Source: Xaviernesmea oryzae (GTDB lineage: Bacteria; Pseudomonadota; Alphaproteobacteria; Rhizobiales; Rhizobiaceae). From it: DNA of 64,000 nt. Both the position numbers and the translations under genes were made by a program. Of the stretch, positions 18,265 to 27,127 are shown in pieces (within the stretch, counting starts at the first letter, position 1; each line of letters starts with the position of its first letter). Location: NCBI RefSeq assembly GCF_900109605.1, contig NZ_FOAM01000012.1, positions 124,001 through 188,000 on the forward strand, written 5' to 3'. Under the pieces are notes generated by a model, which saw only the letters and a program-made list of their open reading frames with translations, was not told the DNA's origin and searched no databases.

Positions 18265-19130
18265 CAGCCAGCACCACCCTGACTACACCCGTGATCACCG
18301 AGCAGGACTTTGCCCGCTTCGCCGAATATTTCTACCGGCGCACCGGCATCCTGTTCGAGGCGAACAAGCGCTATTTCGTCGACAAGCGGCTGATCGACCG
18401 GATCAACGCCACGCAGTCTGGCGATTTCGCCAGCTATTTCCGCATGCTGCGCCTCCACCCCTCGGGCACGGAAACGCAGATTCTGACCAATATGATGACG
18501 GTCAACGAGACCTATTTCTTCCGCGAGGCCTATCAGTTCGATTGCCTGACCCAGCATGTGCTGGACGAGGTGCTGGCCTATAAGCAGCCGGGCGATCCGA
18601 TCCGCATCTGGTGCATGCCCTGCTCCACCGGAGAGGAGGCCTATTCCATCGCCATTCACCTGATGGAATGCTGGCCGAAGATCGACCGCTACGATGTCGA
18701 GCTGCTGGCCTCCGATATCGACACGGCGGTTCTGGACAGCGCGCGCAACGGCATCTATTCGCCGCGCTCTGTGCAGGGCGTGACCCCGGCGCGCCTGTCG
18801 CGCTATTTCCAGCGGCTGCGCAATGGCAACTGGCAGATCAGCGAGGATCTGCGCCATTCGGTCGATTTCGTGCGCGCCAATCTCAACAAGCCCGAGGATC
18901 TCTGGCGCTTCAGCCGGATCGACGTGGTCTTCTGCCGCAACCTCTTGATCTATTTCGACGACATGTCGCGCCGCGCGGCCGCGCAGGCCTTCTTCCAGGC
19001 CATGAGCCCGGGCGCCTTCATCTGCCTGGGCCACTCGGAATCGATGAGCCGCATCTCCGGCCTGTTCAAGGTGCGCAAGTTCGGCAGCACGATCGTCTAT
19101 CAAAAACCGCTTTTCGGGGAAACGGCATGA
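18261..19130 (+). CDS. cheR: CheR chemoreceptor methyltransferase
   Basis: A 289-residue S-adenosylmethionine-dependent methyltransferase, normal CheR length. A helical N-terminal domain (about 10-85, DFARFAEYFYRRTGILF) precedes the catalytic domain with the MTVNETYFFRE segment, the SAM-binding WCMPCSTGEEAYSIA loop, the ASDID motif and CRNLLIYF. It methylates glutamates on chemoreceptors. Overlaps of 4 bases at both ends couple it to the HEAT-repeat gene and to cheY. Confidence 0.95.
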   Translation: MTASTTLTTPVITEQDFARFAEYFYRRTGILFEANKRYFVDKRLIDRINATQSGDFASYFRMLRLHPSGTETQILTNMMTVNETYFFREAYQFDCLTQHVLDEVLAYKQPGDPIRIWCMPCSTGEEAYSIAIHLMECWPKIDRYDVELLASDIDTAVLDSARNGIYSPRSVQGVTPARLSRYFQRLRNGNWQISEDLRHSVDFVRANLNKPEDLWRFSRIDVVFCRNLLIYFDDMSRRAAAQAFFQAMSPGAFICLGHSESMSRISGLFKVRKFGSTIVYQKPLFGETA

Positions 19131-19498
19131 AACAGGTCCTGATCATCGACGATGCGACGACGGTGCGCATGTACCATCGCCAGATCCTCAACGAGGCCGG
19201 CTTTGCCGTCGACGAATGCATCAACGGCGTGGAAGCGCTCGAAAAGGCGCTGTCGGTCCGCTACGACCTGTTCATCGTCGACGTCAACATGCCGAAGATG
19301 GATGGCCTGACCTTCCTGCGCGAGCTGCGCGCCCGCGGCGAAGTGCACCAGGCGCCGGCCATCATGGTCTCCACCGAGGCCGAGGAGCGCGACCATGAGG
19401 CGGCCTTTGCCGCCGGCGCTAATTTTTACCTGACAAAACCCACCAAGCCCGGCGCGCTGGCGCGTGCCGCCGCGCTTCTGACGGGAGGCACGCCGTGA
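19127..19498 (+). CDS. cheY: CheY-type single-domain response regulator
   Basis: A 123-residue receiver with acidic pair D8/D9, phospho-acceptor D52 (FIVDVNMPKMDG) and a conserved lysine in YLTKPTKPG. It has no output domain. It should be phosphorylated by the downstream CheA and act on a motor or other effector. ATG 19127 overlaps the cheR stop by 4 bases, and its own stop overlaps the GTG start of cheA (GTGA). Confidence 0.94.
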   Translation: MKQVLIIDDATTVRMYHRQILNEAGFAVDECINGVEALEKALSVRYDLFIVDVNMPKMDGLTFLRELRARGEVHQAPAIMVSTEAEERDHEAAFAAGANFYLTKPTKPGALARAAALLTGGTP

Positions 19499-22458
19499 AT
19501 TCTCTGCTGCAGCAATTTCTCGTGGAGGCCCGCGATTTCCTGGAGGAGATCGGCCAGCAGCTGCTCTTGCTGGAGGAGGGGCCGGACGACGGCGCGGTGG
19601 TCGGCGAGATCTTCCGCCTGGTTCACACGCTCAAGGGCAATTCCGGTCTGTTCGACATGCCGAGCCTCACCAGCGTCGTCCATGCCGCCGAAGACCTGCT
19701 CGACCGGGTGCGCGATCGCACGCTCGACATGGATCCGGAACTGACCGACGCCCTGCTGGCGGCGATGGATTTCGTTGGCCGGATGCTGGAGGAGGTGGAG
19801 GCCACGGGCAGCATTCCCGCCGCCTATGCCGGCCAGTCCGCCGAGATCGCCGCCGATCTGCGCCGCCGCCTGCCGGCGCGCGACGACAGCGCGCTCGGCT
19901 TTGGCGAGGAGCCGGAGGCGACCACCGATCCGCCGGCGTCCGGCGCCTGGCTCGCCGCCCTTGGCGAGGATGTGCGCGCGCAAGCCGCCAAGGCGGCCTC
20001 GCTCTGCGCCGTGCATTACCGGCCGGAAACGGACTGCTTCTTCAAGGGTGACGATCCGCTGCTCTTGATGCGCAACCTGCCGGGGCTTGTCGGCTTCAAG
20101 GTGGAGCTGGCCGAGCCCTGGCCCGAGCCCTCCATGCTCGACATCTACCGCTGTAACCTCGTCTTCGACGCGCTGAGCACGGCCGAGCCGGGGGAGGTGG
20201 AGCAGCATCTGCGCTATGTGCGCGAGCAGGTAGCGATCTACCGGCCGGCCCTGGCGGCGCTGGCGGTGATCGATGGCGAGCCGTCGTCTGCCGGCGGGCC
20301 GATGGTCGCCCCTGCCTTCGCGGAGGCCGCCGCTGCCTGCCTGTCGTCCGGCGACCGTGCGGGCCTTGCCGCCGCTGCCGAGGCCGCGCTGGACATGACC
20401 GCCGCCAAGAGCCAGCCGGCCGCAGCCCTGCGCTGGATCGCCCGTCTGGCGCCGGATCCGCGCGTGACGTCTGCCGATCTTCAGGCGCTTGTCGCTGCCG
20501 TGTCCACCGGCGTGGTGCCGGCCTGGCCCGCTGAGGACGGCGCGGCCGTCCTGTCTGATGCGCCGGCGCCGGGCATGGCCGCCGCTCCGGATGCGGCTGT
20601 TGCTGTTGCTGCTGCGCCCTTTCCGCCCACGCCGGGTGCTACCCCCTTGCCGCTCACCGTGCTCAGGGGCGACGATGCGGTGATGTGGCGTGAAATCGCC
20701 CTTGCCCAGCACCGGCTCCTGACCACGCGCGCCCGACCCCAGCAGGTCAAGGGCCGCATCCATGCTGCCTATCAGGCGCTGGCAGGCCTGATCAGCGCCG
20801 GCGGCCGCCCGGATCTCGACCAGCCGCTGCAGGCGGCGCTCGATGCCGCCGTGCTTGCCCAGCAGCCGGAAGTTCTGGCCGCCTTCGTGACCGAACGGCT
20901 CCTGGCCGAGCGGGACGCGCATGAAAGCCTGACGCCGCCGCCGCTCGCGCCCTCGCTTGCCGCGCTCGAAACCGCCGCGCCCGCGCCACCGGTGCGGGCC
21001 GAAGCGCTGGCCGCTGCCGTCTCCGCGCCCGCACCCGTTCCTGCATCGGCCGCGCCCGCGCTTGCCGCGAGCCCGGCCCTTGCGCTGTCGACGCAGGCGG
21101 AGCCGGCCACGGCGCGTGGCAATGCTTCGCCGGCTAAGCCTGATGCGCGCCCGGGCGCGATCGAACCTGCCGCACGGTCCCAGGGCTCAGTCGCGAGCAG
21201 TGCGCGTGCCGCGCCCGGCCCGCAGCCGGAAGGCCCCGGCGGCCTGGAAGGCGAGCCCGGCCGGCGCAATGACGGCGAGAAGGGCGTGCGCGTTCTGAAA
21301 GTTCCGCAGGAGAAGGTCGACCGGCTGATGGACCTGATCGGCGAAATGGTGGTGGCCAAGAATGCGCTGCCCTATCTCGCCGCCCGCGCCGAGGATCATT
21401 TCGGCTCGCGCGAGCTCGGCCGCGAGATCAAGGCGCAATATTCGATTATCAACCGCATTGCCGAGGAAATGCAGGACGGCATCATGCAGGTGCGCATGCT
21501 GCCCGTCGGCGCGGTGTTCCAGCGCTTCCCGCGCCTGGTGCGCGATGTCGCCCGCCAGCTCGGCAAGGTGGTCAAGCTGGTGGTCGAGGGTGAGGATACC
21601 GAGGCCGACAAGAACATCGTCGAATCGCTGGCCGATCCGATGATCCATATTCTCCGCAACAGCCTGGACCATGGGCTGGAAACGCCCGAGGCCCGGCGCG
21701 CTGCCGGCAAGCCGGAGGAAGGCCGCCTGTTCGTGCGCGCCAGCCAGGAGGGCGACCGCGTGCTGATCGAGGTGGAGGATGACGGCAAGGGCATCGACCC
21801 CGCCGTGATCCGCCGCAAAGCCTTCGAGAAGGGCGTGATCGACGAGCAGCGGCTGGAAAGCCTGACGGATGCCGAGGCCGTGCAGCTGGTCTTCGCCGCC
21901 GGCTTCTCCACCGCCGAGCAGATCTCCAACCTGTCGGGCCGCGGCGTCGGCATGGACGTCGTCAAGTCCAGCCTGGAAAAGGTCGGGGGCCAGGTGACGC
22001 TGACCAGCGAGGTGGGCCGTGGCACGCGCATCATGCTTTCGCTGCCGCTGTCGATGAGCGTCTCGAATGTGATGATGGTGATGATCGCCGGCCAGCAATA
22101 TGGCGTGCCGATGGAAGCCGTGGTCGAGACCGTGCGCGTGGCCGGCGAGGATATCCACGTCTTCAAGGGCCAGCGCACCGCCGTTCTGCGCGGGCGGATC
22201 GTGCCGCTCTATGGCGCCAACACGCTTCTCGGCCTCGCCCATGAGCCGGTGCCCAATGAAGATGGCGAATATGCCGTGCTGGTGGCGCGCATCGCCGGCC
22301 AGACGGTGGGGATCATCGTCGATGGCTTCGCCCAGACCATCGATGTGATCCTGAAGCCGCTCGACGGGCCGCTTGCCCATCTCGTCGGCTTCAGCGGCAG
22401 CGCGCTCTTGGGCGATGGCAGCGTGCTTCTCGTGCTCAATCTGAAGGAACTGATCTGA
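19495..22458 (+). CDS. cheA: CheA sensor kinase
   Basis: A 987-residue CheA, longer than the usual 650-750. It starts at GTG 19495 inside the cheY stop. Order: phosphotransfer domain with H44 (LVHTLKGNSGLF); an acidic and then Ala/Pro-rich low-complexity stretch to about residue 595 with no CheY-binding P2 domain that I can see; a dimerisation helix pair (from ~600, VPQEKVDRLMDLIGEM); an ATPase domain with N-box HILRNSLDHGLE (~716) and lid GRGVGMDVVKS (~814); and a C-terminal CheW-like domain (~845-987). It couples 1 base into the STAS-like gene. Confidence 0.95.
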   Translation: MNSLLQQFLVEARDFLEEIGQQLLLLEEGPDDGAVVGEIFRLVHTLKGNSGLFDMPSLTSVVHAAEDLLDRVRDRTLDMDPELTDALLAAMDFVGRMLEEVEATGSIPAAYAGQSAEIAADLRRRLPARDDSALGFGEEPEATTDPPASGAWLAALGEDVRAQAAKAASLCAVHYRPETDCFFKGDDPLLLMRNLPGLVGFKVELAEPWPEPSMLDIYRCNLVFDALSTAEPGEVEQHLRYVREQVAIYRPALAALAVIDGEPSSAGGPMVAPAFAEAAAACLSSGDRAGLAAAAEAALDMTAAKSQPAAALRWIARLAPDPRVTSADLQALVAAVSTGVVPAWPAEDGAAVLSDAPAPGMAAAPDAAVAVAAAPFPPTPGATPLPLTVLRGDDAVMWREIALAQHRLLTTRARPQQVKGRIHAAYQALAGLISAGGRPDLDQPLQAALDAAVLAQQPEVLAAFVTERLLAERDAHESLTPPPLAPSLAALETAAPAPPVRAEALAAAVSAPAPVPASAAPALAASPALALSTQAEPATARGNASPAKPDARPGAIEPAARSQGSVASSARAAPGPQPEGPGGLEGEPGRRNDGEKGVRVLKVPQEKVDRLMDLIGEMVVAKNALPYLAARAEDHFGSRELGREIKAQYSIINRIAEEMQDGIMQVRMLPVGAVFQRFPRLVRDVARQLGKVVKLVVEGEDTEADKNIVESLADPMIHILRNSLDHGLETPEARRAAGKPEEGRLFVRASQEGDRVLIEVEDDGKGIDPAVIRRKAFEKGVIDEQRLESLTDAEAVQLVFAAGFSTAEQISNLSGRGVGMDVVKSSLEKVGGQVTLTSEVGRGTRIMLSLPLSMSVSNVMMVMIAGQQYGVPMEAVVETVRVAGEDIHVFKGQRTAVLRGRIVPLYGANTLLGLAHEPVPNEDGEYAVLVARIAGQTVGIIVDGFAQTIDVILKPLDGPLAHLVGFSGSALLGDGSVLLVLNLKELI

Positions 22459-22694
22459 TGGCCATGCGCTTCACCAAGACCAAGGCGATCCTCTCGGGCG
22501 TGTGCACGGTCGAAGAGGCTGAGCGGCTGTTCGAATGGCTGACGACCAATCCGAAGGGCGAACTGCAGCTCGGCGAGGTCACCCACCTCCACACCGCCGC
22601 GCTGCAAGCCATCGCCGCCTCGGCCAACCGCATCACCAAAATGCCCGACGACCCCATCTCGGCCTCCGCGCTCGGACAGCTTGTCAAGGCGTGA
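22458..22694 (+). CDS. Small STAS-like protein
   Basis: A 78-residue protein whose ATG shares one base with the cheA stop (TGATG). The pattern 'GELQLGEVTHLHTAALQAI' resembles the central strand and helix of STAS/anti-anti-sigma folds, but the protein is shorter than a full STAS domain (~100) and lacks an obvious phosphorylatable serine motif. Tight coupling to cheA argues for a role in the chemosensory complex. Function unknown. Confidence 0.72.
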   Translation: MAMRFTKTKAILSGVCTVEEAERLFEWLTTNPKGELQLGEVTHLHTAALQAIAASANRITKMPDDPISASALGQLVKA

Positions 22695-22792
22695 CCGGGA
22701 GATAGGCAGCGTCGCCGCGCGCGCCGGCACATGAATGGTGCCGCGTCCTGCGGACGATTTTCCCAGTGCACGACACAAAAGATTTGAAGCGT

Positions 22793-22982
22793 GGCAGCCC
22801 CCTCATCCGGCTGCCAACATCTTCTTCCGCTGGGGAGAAGATGTCGGGCCGCCGTCTACGCCATCTCTAGCGCCGCAAAACCGGCTATATTTTTCAGTGC
22901 TGGATAGGGGCGCTAAGCGATCGTCTTCGCCTCTTCTCCCCAGCGGTGAGAAGGTGCCGGCAGGCGGATGAGGGGCTGCCAA
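22793..22982. repeat. Rhizobial intergenic mosaic-type palindromic repeat
   Basis: The left arm starts 'ggcagccccctcatccggct' and the right arm ends 'ggcggatgaggggctgcc', each with an internal cttc...gaag hairpin. Same family as at 698-909. It separates the STAS-like gene from the ParA-like gene. Confidence 0.7.
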
Positions 22983-23197
22983 ACCCATAAATCGTGAGCT
23001 TTCTATCCTGTGGAATCAATTTTCGTCAGGCGGCTTGTCACGATCGAACGCCGCAGGGTGCAGGCCGGGATCGCGCGGGAAGGCGAGGGAGGATGGGGCC
23101 TCACCGCTCATCGATGCCGGCCAGTTGTCAAGCATCTGCACATGGGCGAAAACACGAATCGGACGGCATGGGCCGTGAACGGCGGGGACGCAGCGCA

Positions 23198-24091
23198 ATG
23201 ACAAAGACCGGGACAGGCCCCTTCGTGGTGGCCGTGGCCAACCGCAAGGGGGGCACGGGCAAGACCACGACGTCAGCCAATCTTGCCGCCGGCTTTGCGC
23301 GGGCCGGCCTTTCGACGCTTCTGGTGGACATGGACAGCCAGGGCCATGCGGGCCTTGCCTTCGATGTCAGCGCCGCCAAAGGCGAGCCGACCGTGCACCG
23401 GATTTTCACCGAGGGACCGCAGGCGCTCGCCGCCGCCATTCGCCGGACGCCGCCCGAGCGCGGCTGGCCGGATGTGGTGCCGGCCGATACGTTCAGCCCG
23501 CATCCCCCTGGCGATGCCGCGCCGGGCCTGCTTGCCGAGGCGCTGGCCGTGCCCGAGGTGGCGGCGCGCTACCGCGTGGTGGTGATCGACACGGCGCCCG
23601 CGCTCGATCCGCTGATGGTCACCGCGCTATCGGCCGCACAGGCTGTGGTCATTCCCTTCGTGCCGCATCCGCTGGCGGTGGAAGGCGTGCGCCAATTCGC
23701 CCGCGTCTTCTTCTCCATCCGGCTCGGCCAGAATCCGGGGCTGAAGCATGTGGCGCTGCTGCCGGTCATGGCCAATCCGCATTTTCTCCTGCATCGGCGG
23801 ATGATCGAGGCGCTGACCGGCGAGTTCGGAGCCGAGCGCATTGCCGGGCTGATCCGCACCGATATCCGCTTGGCCGACGCCTTCTTCCATCGCCGGCCGA
23901 TCTTCGACCATGCGCCCGCCGGCCATGGCGCGCGCGATTACGAAGCGCTGGTGCGCCATCTGGCCGAGAGCTGGCACCTTTCCCCGTCGGCCGCAGGCAG
24001 CGGCCGCGGGATGGCTGCGGATCAGAACAGCTCGATCTTCGGAACCGCCGCCGCGCCGCCGGCATCGGCCTGGCCCATCGCGGTTCGATGA
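23198..24091 (+). CDS. ParA/ParC-type ATPase, probably positions the chemosensory array
   Basis: A 297-residue ATPase with deviant Walker A (KGGTGKTTTSANLAAG), Walker A' (LLVDMDSQGHAGLAF) and Walker B (RVVVIDTAPALDPLM). It lacks the N-terminal helix-turn-helix of RepA and has no ParB partner beside it. ParA homologues of this kind in chemotaxis clusters (ParC of Vibrio, PpfA of Rhodobacter) distribute receptor arrays in the cell, which fits a cluster with a soluble receptor. ATG 23198 follows a 'ggggac' site; ATG 23168 is a less likely start. Its last 70 bases overlap the oppositely oriented receptor gene. Confidence 0.85.
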   Translation: MTKTGTGPFVVAVANRKGGTGKTTTSANLAAGFARAGLSTLLVDMDSQGHAGLAFDVSAAKGEPTVHRIFTEGPQALAAAIRRTPPERGWPDVVPADTFSPHPPGDAAPGLLAEALAVPEVAARYRVVVIDTAPALDPLMVTALSAAQAVVIPFVPHPLAVEGVRQFARVFFSIRLGQNPGLKHVALLPVMANPHFLLHRRMIEALTGEFGAERIAGLIRTDIRLADAFFHRRPIFDHAPAGHGARDYEALVRHLAESWHLSPSAAGSGRGMAADQNSSIFGTAAAPPASAWPIAVR

Positions 24092-25332
24092 TCCTGGCGC
24101 TGGTTTTCCATCACATAGGCGCCTGACATCGCTTCCAGCCTCTGGGCGAGCGTCTCGAACTCCGCCGCACAGGCGCCGTCTTCCAGCGAATCGCCGACAA
24201 GGCGCATATGCGTGTCCACCTCGCTCGACATGCTGATCAGCTGCTCGATCTGCTGGCGGACAATGTCCTGGAACTGGATGCTGCCCATCATCGCCATGAT
24301 CGGCGCGCCGATCTTCTCGTTTTCCGCCTCCACACGGCTTAAGACCTGGCGCTGATGCGACAAAAGCGTGCCGAGATTGCCGGATAGCGCGCCGATCGCC
24401 TCGGAGATGTCGTCCATCGCCTCGTGTTCGGATTGCTCGCGCCGCTCGGCCTGATGCAGGATCTCGCTTGCGACCGAGTCCATCAGTGACGAGACCTTGG
24501 CATGCACGTCATGGGCAAGCTGCTGCACCTCGGCGGCGAGATTGCGGATCTCATGGCCGATGACGGCAAAGCCCTTGCCGAGATCGCCGACCCTTGCCGC
24601 CTCGATCGAGACATTGAGCGAAAGCATGGTGGTCTGCTTGGCCACGCGGTGCACCCGATCGAGCACCTCCAGCACGGAGCCGGTCTCCTCGGCGAAGCGC
24701 TGGCGATGGGACAGGGCATCTTCCGCCGCCGCGCGCTGCTGCTCCACCAGATTGGTCAGCATCTGGCGCGACTGGCTCAGCCTCTGCTCGATCTCGCGAA
24801 TGCTCGCTTCCGCGCCGCCGTCATTACCGGCCGTCTGGATGAACTGCAGCAGGTTGGTGATGCGCCCGTCGACATCCATCAGCTGTGTCAGCAGCGTCTG
24901 CGCGGCACCCTCGCTGACCTGGATGACCGAGCCCAGCTGCCGGTTCAACAGATCGACATAGACGGGGAAGCTTTCGAGCTCGGCCCTGGCGATGGCCCGC
25001 TGCGGCGCATCGGCAACAGCCACTGACGCCGCGGTCACGGACGAGATCGCCGAGGTCGGAAACGGCGTGACGTTTGCGGGAGGGCCGGCAGGCGCGGGCT
25101 GGACCACTGAAAGAGCCGGTGCGCGAGCGCCCCGGTCCCTTGCCGGATGCCCGTTGCTTGCCAGGTCGCGCGGCCGCTGCGCCCTTGCCACGGCCCAGCC
25201 GAGAAGCGCGCAGCCGAGGCCGGCGATCGGCGTGCCGAAAGGGTTTGGCAGGCCGAGCCAGCCGAGACAGGCCACGGCTGCGCCGGCGGCGGCCGCTATG
25301 ATCGGCCCCCGTTGGGAGAAAGAAAGACGCAT
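24022..25332 (-). CDS. Chemoreceptor-like protein with CheZ-like DxxxQ motif
   Basis: A 436-residue protein. Two short hydrophobic segments (about residues 9-26 and 31-50) are followed by a Pro-rich linker and coiled coil, with a single receptor tip near 230-268 (AKQTTMLSLNVSIEAARVGD). A second helical region contains SIQFQDIVRQQIEQL, in which D356 and Q360 match the D-xxx-Q spacing of the CheZ phosphatase active site. Start 25332 is the Met directly before the membrane segment. It is convergent with the ParA-like gene (70-base overlap) and follows a CheY gene on the same strand by 14 bases, a possible substrate. Confidence 0.85.
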   Translation of the reverse strand: MRLSFSQRGPIIAAAAGAAVACLGWLGLPNPFGTPIAGLGCALLGWAVARAQRPRDLASNGHPARDRGARAPALSVVQPAPAGPPANVTPFPTSAISSVTAASVAVADAPQRAIARAELESFPVYVDLLNRQLGSVIQVSEGAAQTLLTQLMDVDGRITNLLQFIQTAGNDGGAEASIREIEQRLSQSRQMLTNLVEQQRAAAEDALSHRQRFAEETGSVLEVLDRVHRVAKQTTMLSLNVSIEAARVGDLGKGFAVIGHEIRNLAAEVQQLAHDVHAKVSSLMDSVASEILHQAERREQSEHEAMDDISEAIGALSGNLGTLLSHQRQVLSRVEAENEKIGAPIMAMMGSIQFQDIVRQQIEQLISMSSEVDTHMRLVGDSLEDGACAAEFETLAQRLEAMSGAYVMENQRQDHRTAMGQADAGGAAAVPKIELF

Positions 25333-25346
25333 TGTGTGGACCAGCC

Positions 25347-25724
25347 TCAGGCAGCCTGTGAAACGAGCTGGCGAACGACCTGGAGCAGCGCGGGCGGCTC
25401 GACCGGCTTGACCAGCCATCCGGTGGCGCCTGCGGCCTTGGCGGCGCTACGTTTGTCCTGCTGAGAGTCCGTGGTCAGAACCAGCATCGGCGTGAAGCGC
25501 GTGGCCGGCAGGCGGCGCAGCTTGGCGATGAGATCGACGCCATGCATGCCCGGCATGTGATAGTCGGTGATGACGAGCGCGGGTGCGAGCCCGCCCATCA
25601 CCTTGTCAATGGCGCTCTGGCCGTCCGGCGCCGTTACGAAAGCCAGGCCGGCCTTTCCCAGGATGCTCGTCAGACTTGCCAGCATGGTCGCGGAATCATC
25701 CACTAATAAGATCGGTTTCATCAT
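25347..25724 (-). CDS. CheY-like response regulator
   Basis: A 125-residue receiver-only protein with D9/D10, phospho-acceptor D54 (VITDYHMPGMHG), a conserved Thr in LTTDSQ and lysine in WLVKPVEP. It starts at 25724 (ATGATG, 'aaggga' upstream). It lies immediately upstream, in the transcribed sense, of the DxxxQ-bearing receptor-like gene, and probably forms a two-gene operon convergent to the main chemosensory operon. Confidence 0.92.
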   Translation of the reverse strand: MMKPILLVDDSATMLASLTSILGKAGLAFVTAPDGQSAIDKVMGGLAPALVITDYHMPGMHGVDLIAKLRRLPATRFTPMLVLTTDSQQDKRSAAKAAGATGWLVKPVEPPALLQVVRQLVSQAA

Positions 25725-26078
25725 CGTTTCCCTTGCCTGCACGAAAAATCCATGGTGCCGAGCGCCGCGGGAAGCTGGCAGGCCCGACTTCCTTCCTCAA
25801 AGGCTCGCGGTCATCCCTCCGCACGGGATCATTTCAGCCTGCAGTGATTTAAGATTTTCACACCGGAGCGAGAGTGGCCGTCGGGTTTTTGCACCCAGGA
25901 TAGAATCCTGCGTCCGGGGCAATTTCGTCCGCCGAACGGCCGTGCCGGCGCGCATGCATGCCCCGACAAGCGCATCATGCACCTTTGGCGCGGCAGGCAG
26001 GGGAGGGGCGAAACTGCGTTTGAGAAGCGAAATGCGGGAGAGCGAGGGGCCGGCGACGCGTGGCCGGGCGGAGCCTGT
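25725..26078. other. Intergenic region
   Basis: 354 bp between two minus-strand genes. It must contain the promoter of the cheY/receptor pair. No gene or clear repeat is seen. Confidence 0.4.
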
Positions 26079-26708
26079 TCAGGCCGGATTGGGCAGGTCT
26101 GCCAGAGCGGCGCGCACGGGCGCTGCGGCAGCACGGGCGGGATCGCCGGGTTCGATGGCCGCTTTCAGCCGATCCAGCAGGCCATAGCCCGCCGTCCAGC
26201 GGCCATAGCCGCTGGCAATGTTGATATGGCCGGCCCGCCCGAGGGTCTGGAGCCCGGCATCCCATGCCTGCGCGGTACGGCGCAGGCGGTCGAGCGGCAT
26301 ATAGGGATCGTCGAGGCTGCCGACGACGAGGGTGGGGAAGGGCAGGGGCTGGCGCGGCATGGCGCCGAAGAGGATGGTATCCGGGTGCAGGGCCTCGGCG
26401 GTTTCGAGATCGCAGGGGGCGACGAGCAGAGCGCCGCGCACGCGCGCCCTCAAGGGCCGTTCGGCGAGCTTCGCGGCCAGCACGCAGCCGAGACTGTGCG
26501 CCACCAGCCAGACATCGCATGGCTGCGCGGCAATGGCCTCTTCCAGCCGCGCCAGCCAGGCGGCAAGATGCGGATGGTCCCAATCCGCCTGCTCGACCAC
26601 GCGGCTATCGGCCCTGTCGCGCGCCCAATGGCGCTGCCAATGCGCCTCCGGCGAGCCGAACAGGCCGGGAAGGATCAGGGTGTTTTGACAAGGCAGAGTT
26701 GACGACAT
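26079..26708 (-). CDS. RBBP9/YdeN-type serine hydrolase
   Basis: A 209-residue alpha/beta hydrolase of the small RBBP9/YdeN family. The N-terminal LILPGLFGSPEAHWQRHW is typical. The nucleophile elbow VAHSLGC replaces the first Gly of GxSxG with Ala, as in this family; the acid is likely in VGSLDDPYMP and the histidine in LGRAGHINIASG. Natural substrates are generally unknown (esterase-like). ATG 26708 has a strong 'aaggagg' site. It stands alone. Confidence 0.85.
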   Translation of the reverse strand: MSSTLPCQNTLILPGLFGSPEAHWQRHWARDRADSRVVEQADWDHPHLAAWLARLEEAIAAQPCDVWLVAHSLGCVLAAKLAERPLRARVRGALLVAPCDLETAEALHPDTILFGAMPRQPLPFPTLVVGSLDDPYMPLDRLRRTAQAWDAGLQTLGRAGHINIASGYGRWTAGYGLLDRLKAAIEPGDPARAAAAPVRAALADLPNPA

Positions 26709-27127
26709 TTCCAGAGCCTCCTTCAGCGCCAGATGCCCGGCCATGATGCCTGCCGCCCGGCGCGCCGGTAAGGAAGAAGCGCTTAAGACGAGGAAAATCC
26801 GTAGATTATTTTGCTCTCATGTGAGCCCTTGCGATCATTGCGCGCCCTTGAGGCCTGGGTGAGGAGCAAGGCGTGGGCTTGAGGGCATGTAGGGCGGCCT
26901 GCGACGTAACGCGCTCAGCCATCCGCCGGACTGAGACACAGCGAGGCTGTCTCGGGCATCGTACCGGCGGTCGGGATCATAAGGACGAGACGCAACGATG
27001 TCGCGGCTCGTACCCGGTCGGTTGCCCGCATGCACAGGAGGTGGCCAGTCCGCAAAAACTCCGCGTCATGTGCAGTCATATGAACCGGCTCGAGACGCCC
27101 CGCGCGTGACGCGCAGGGCGCGCACCT
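26709..27127. other. Intergenic region without visible features
   Basis: 419 bp between two minus-strand genes. I found no supportable ORF, RNA or clear terminator. It lies downstream of sfnB in the transcribed sense. Confidence 0.4.
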
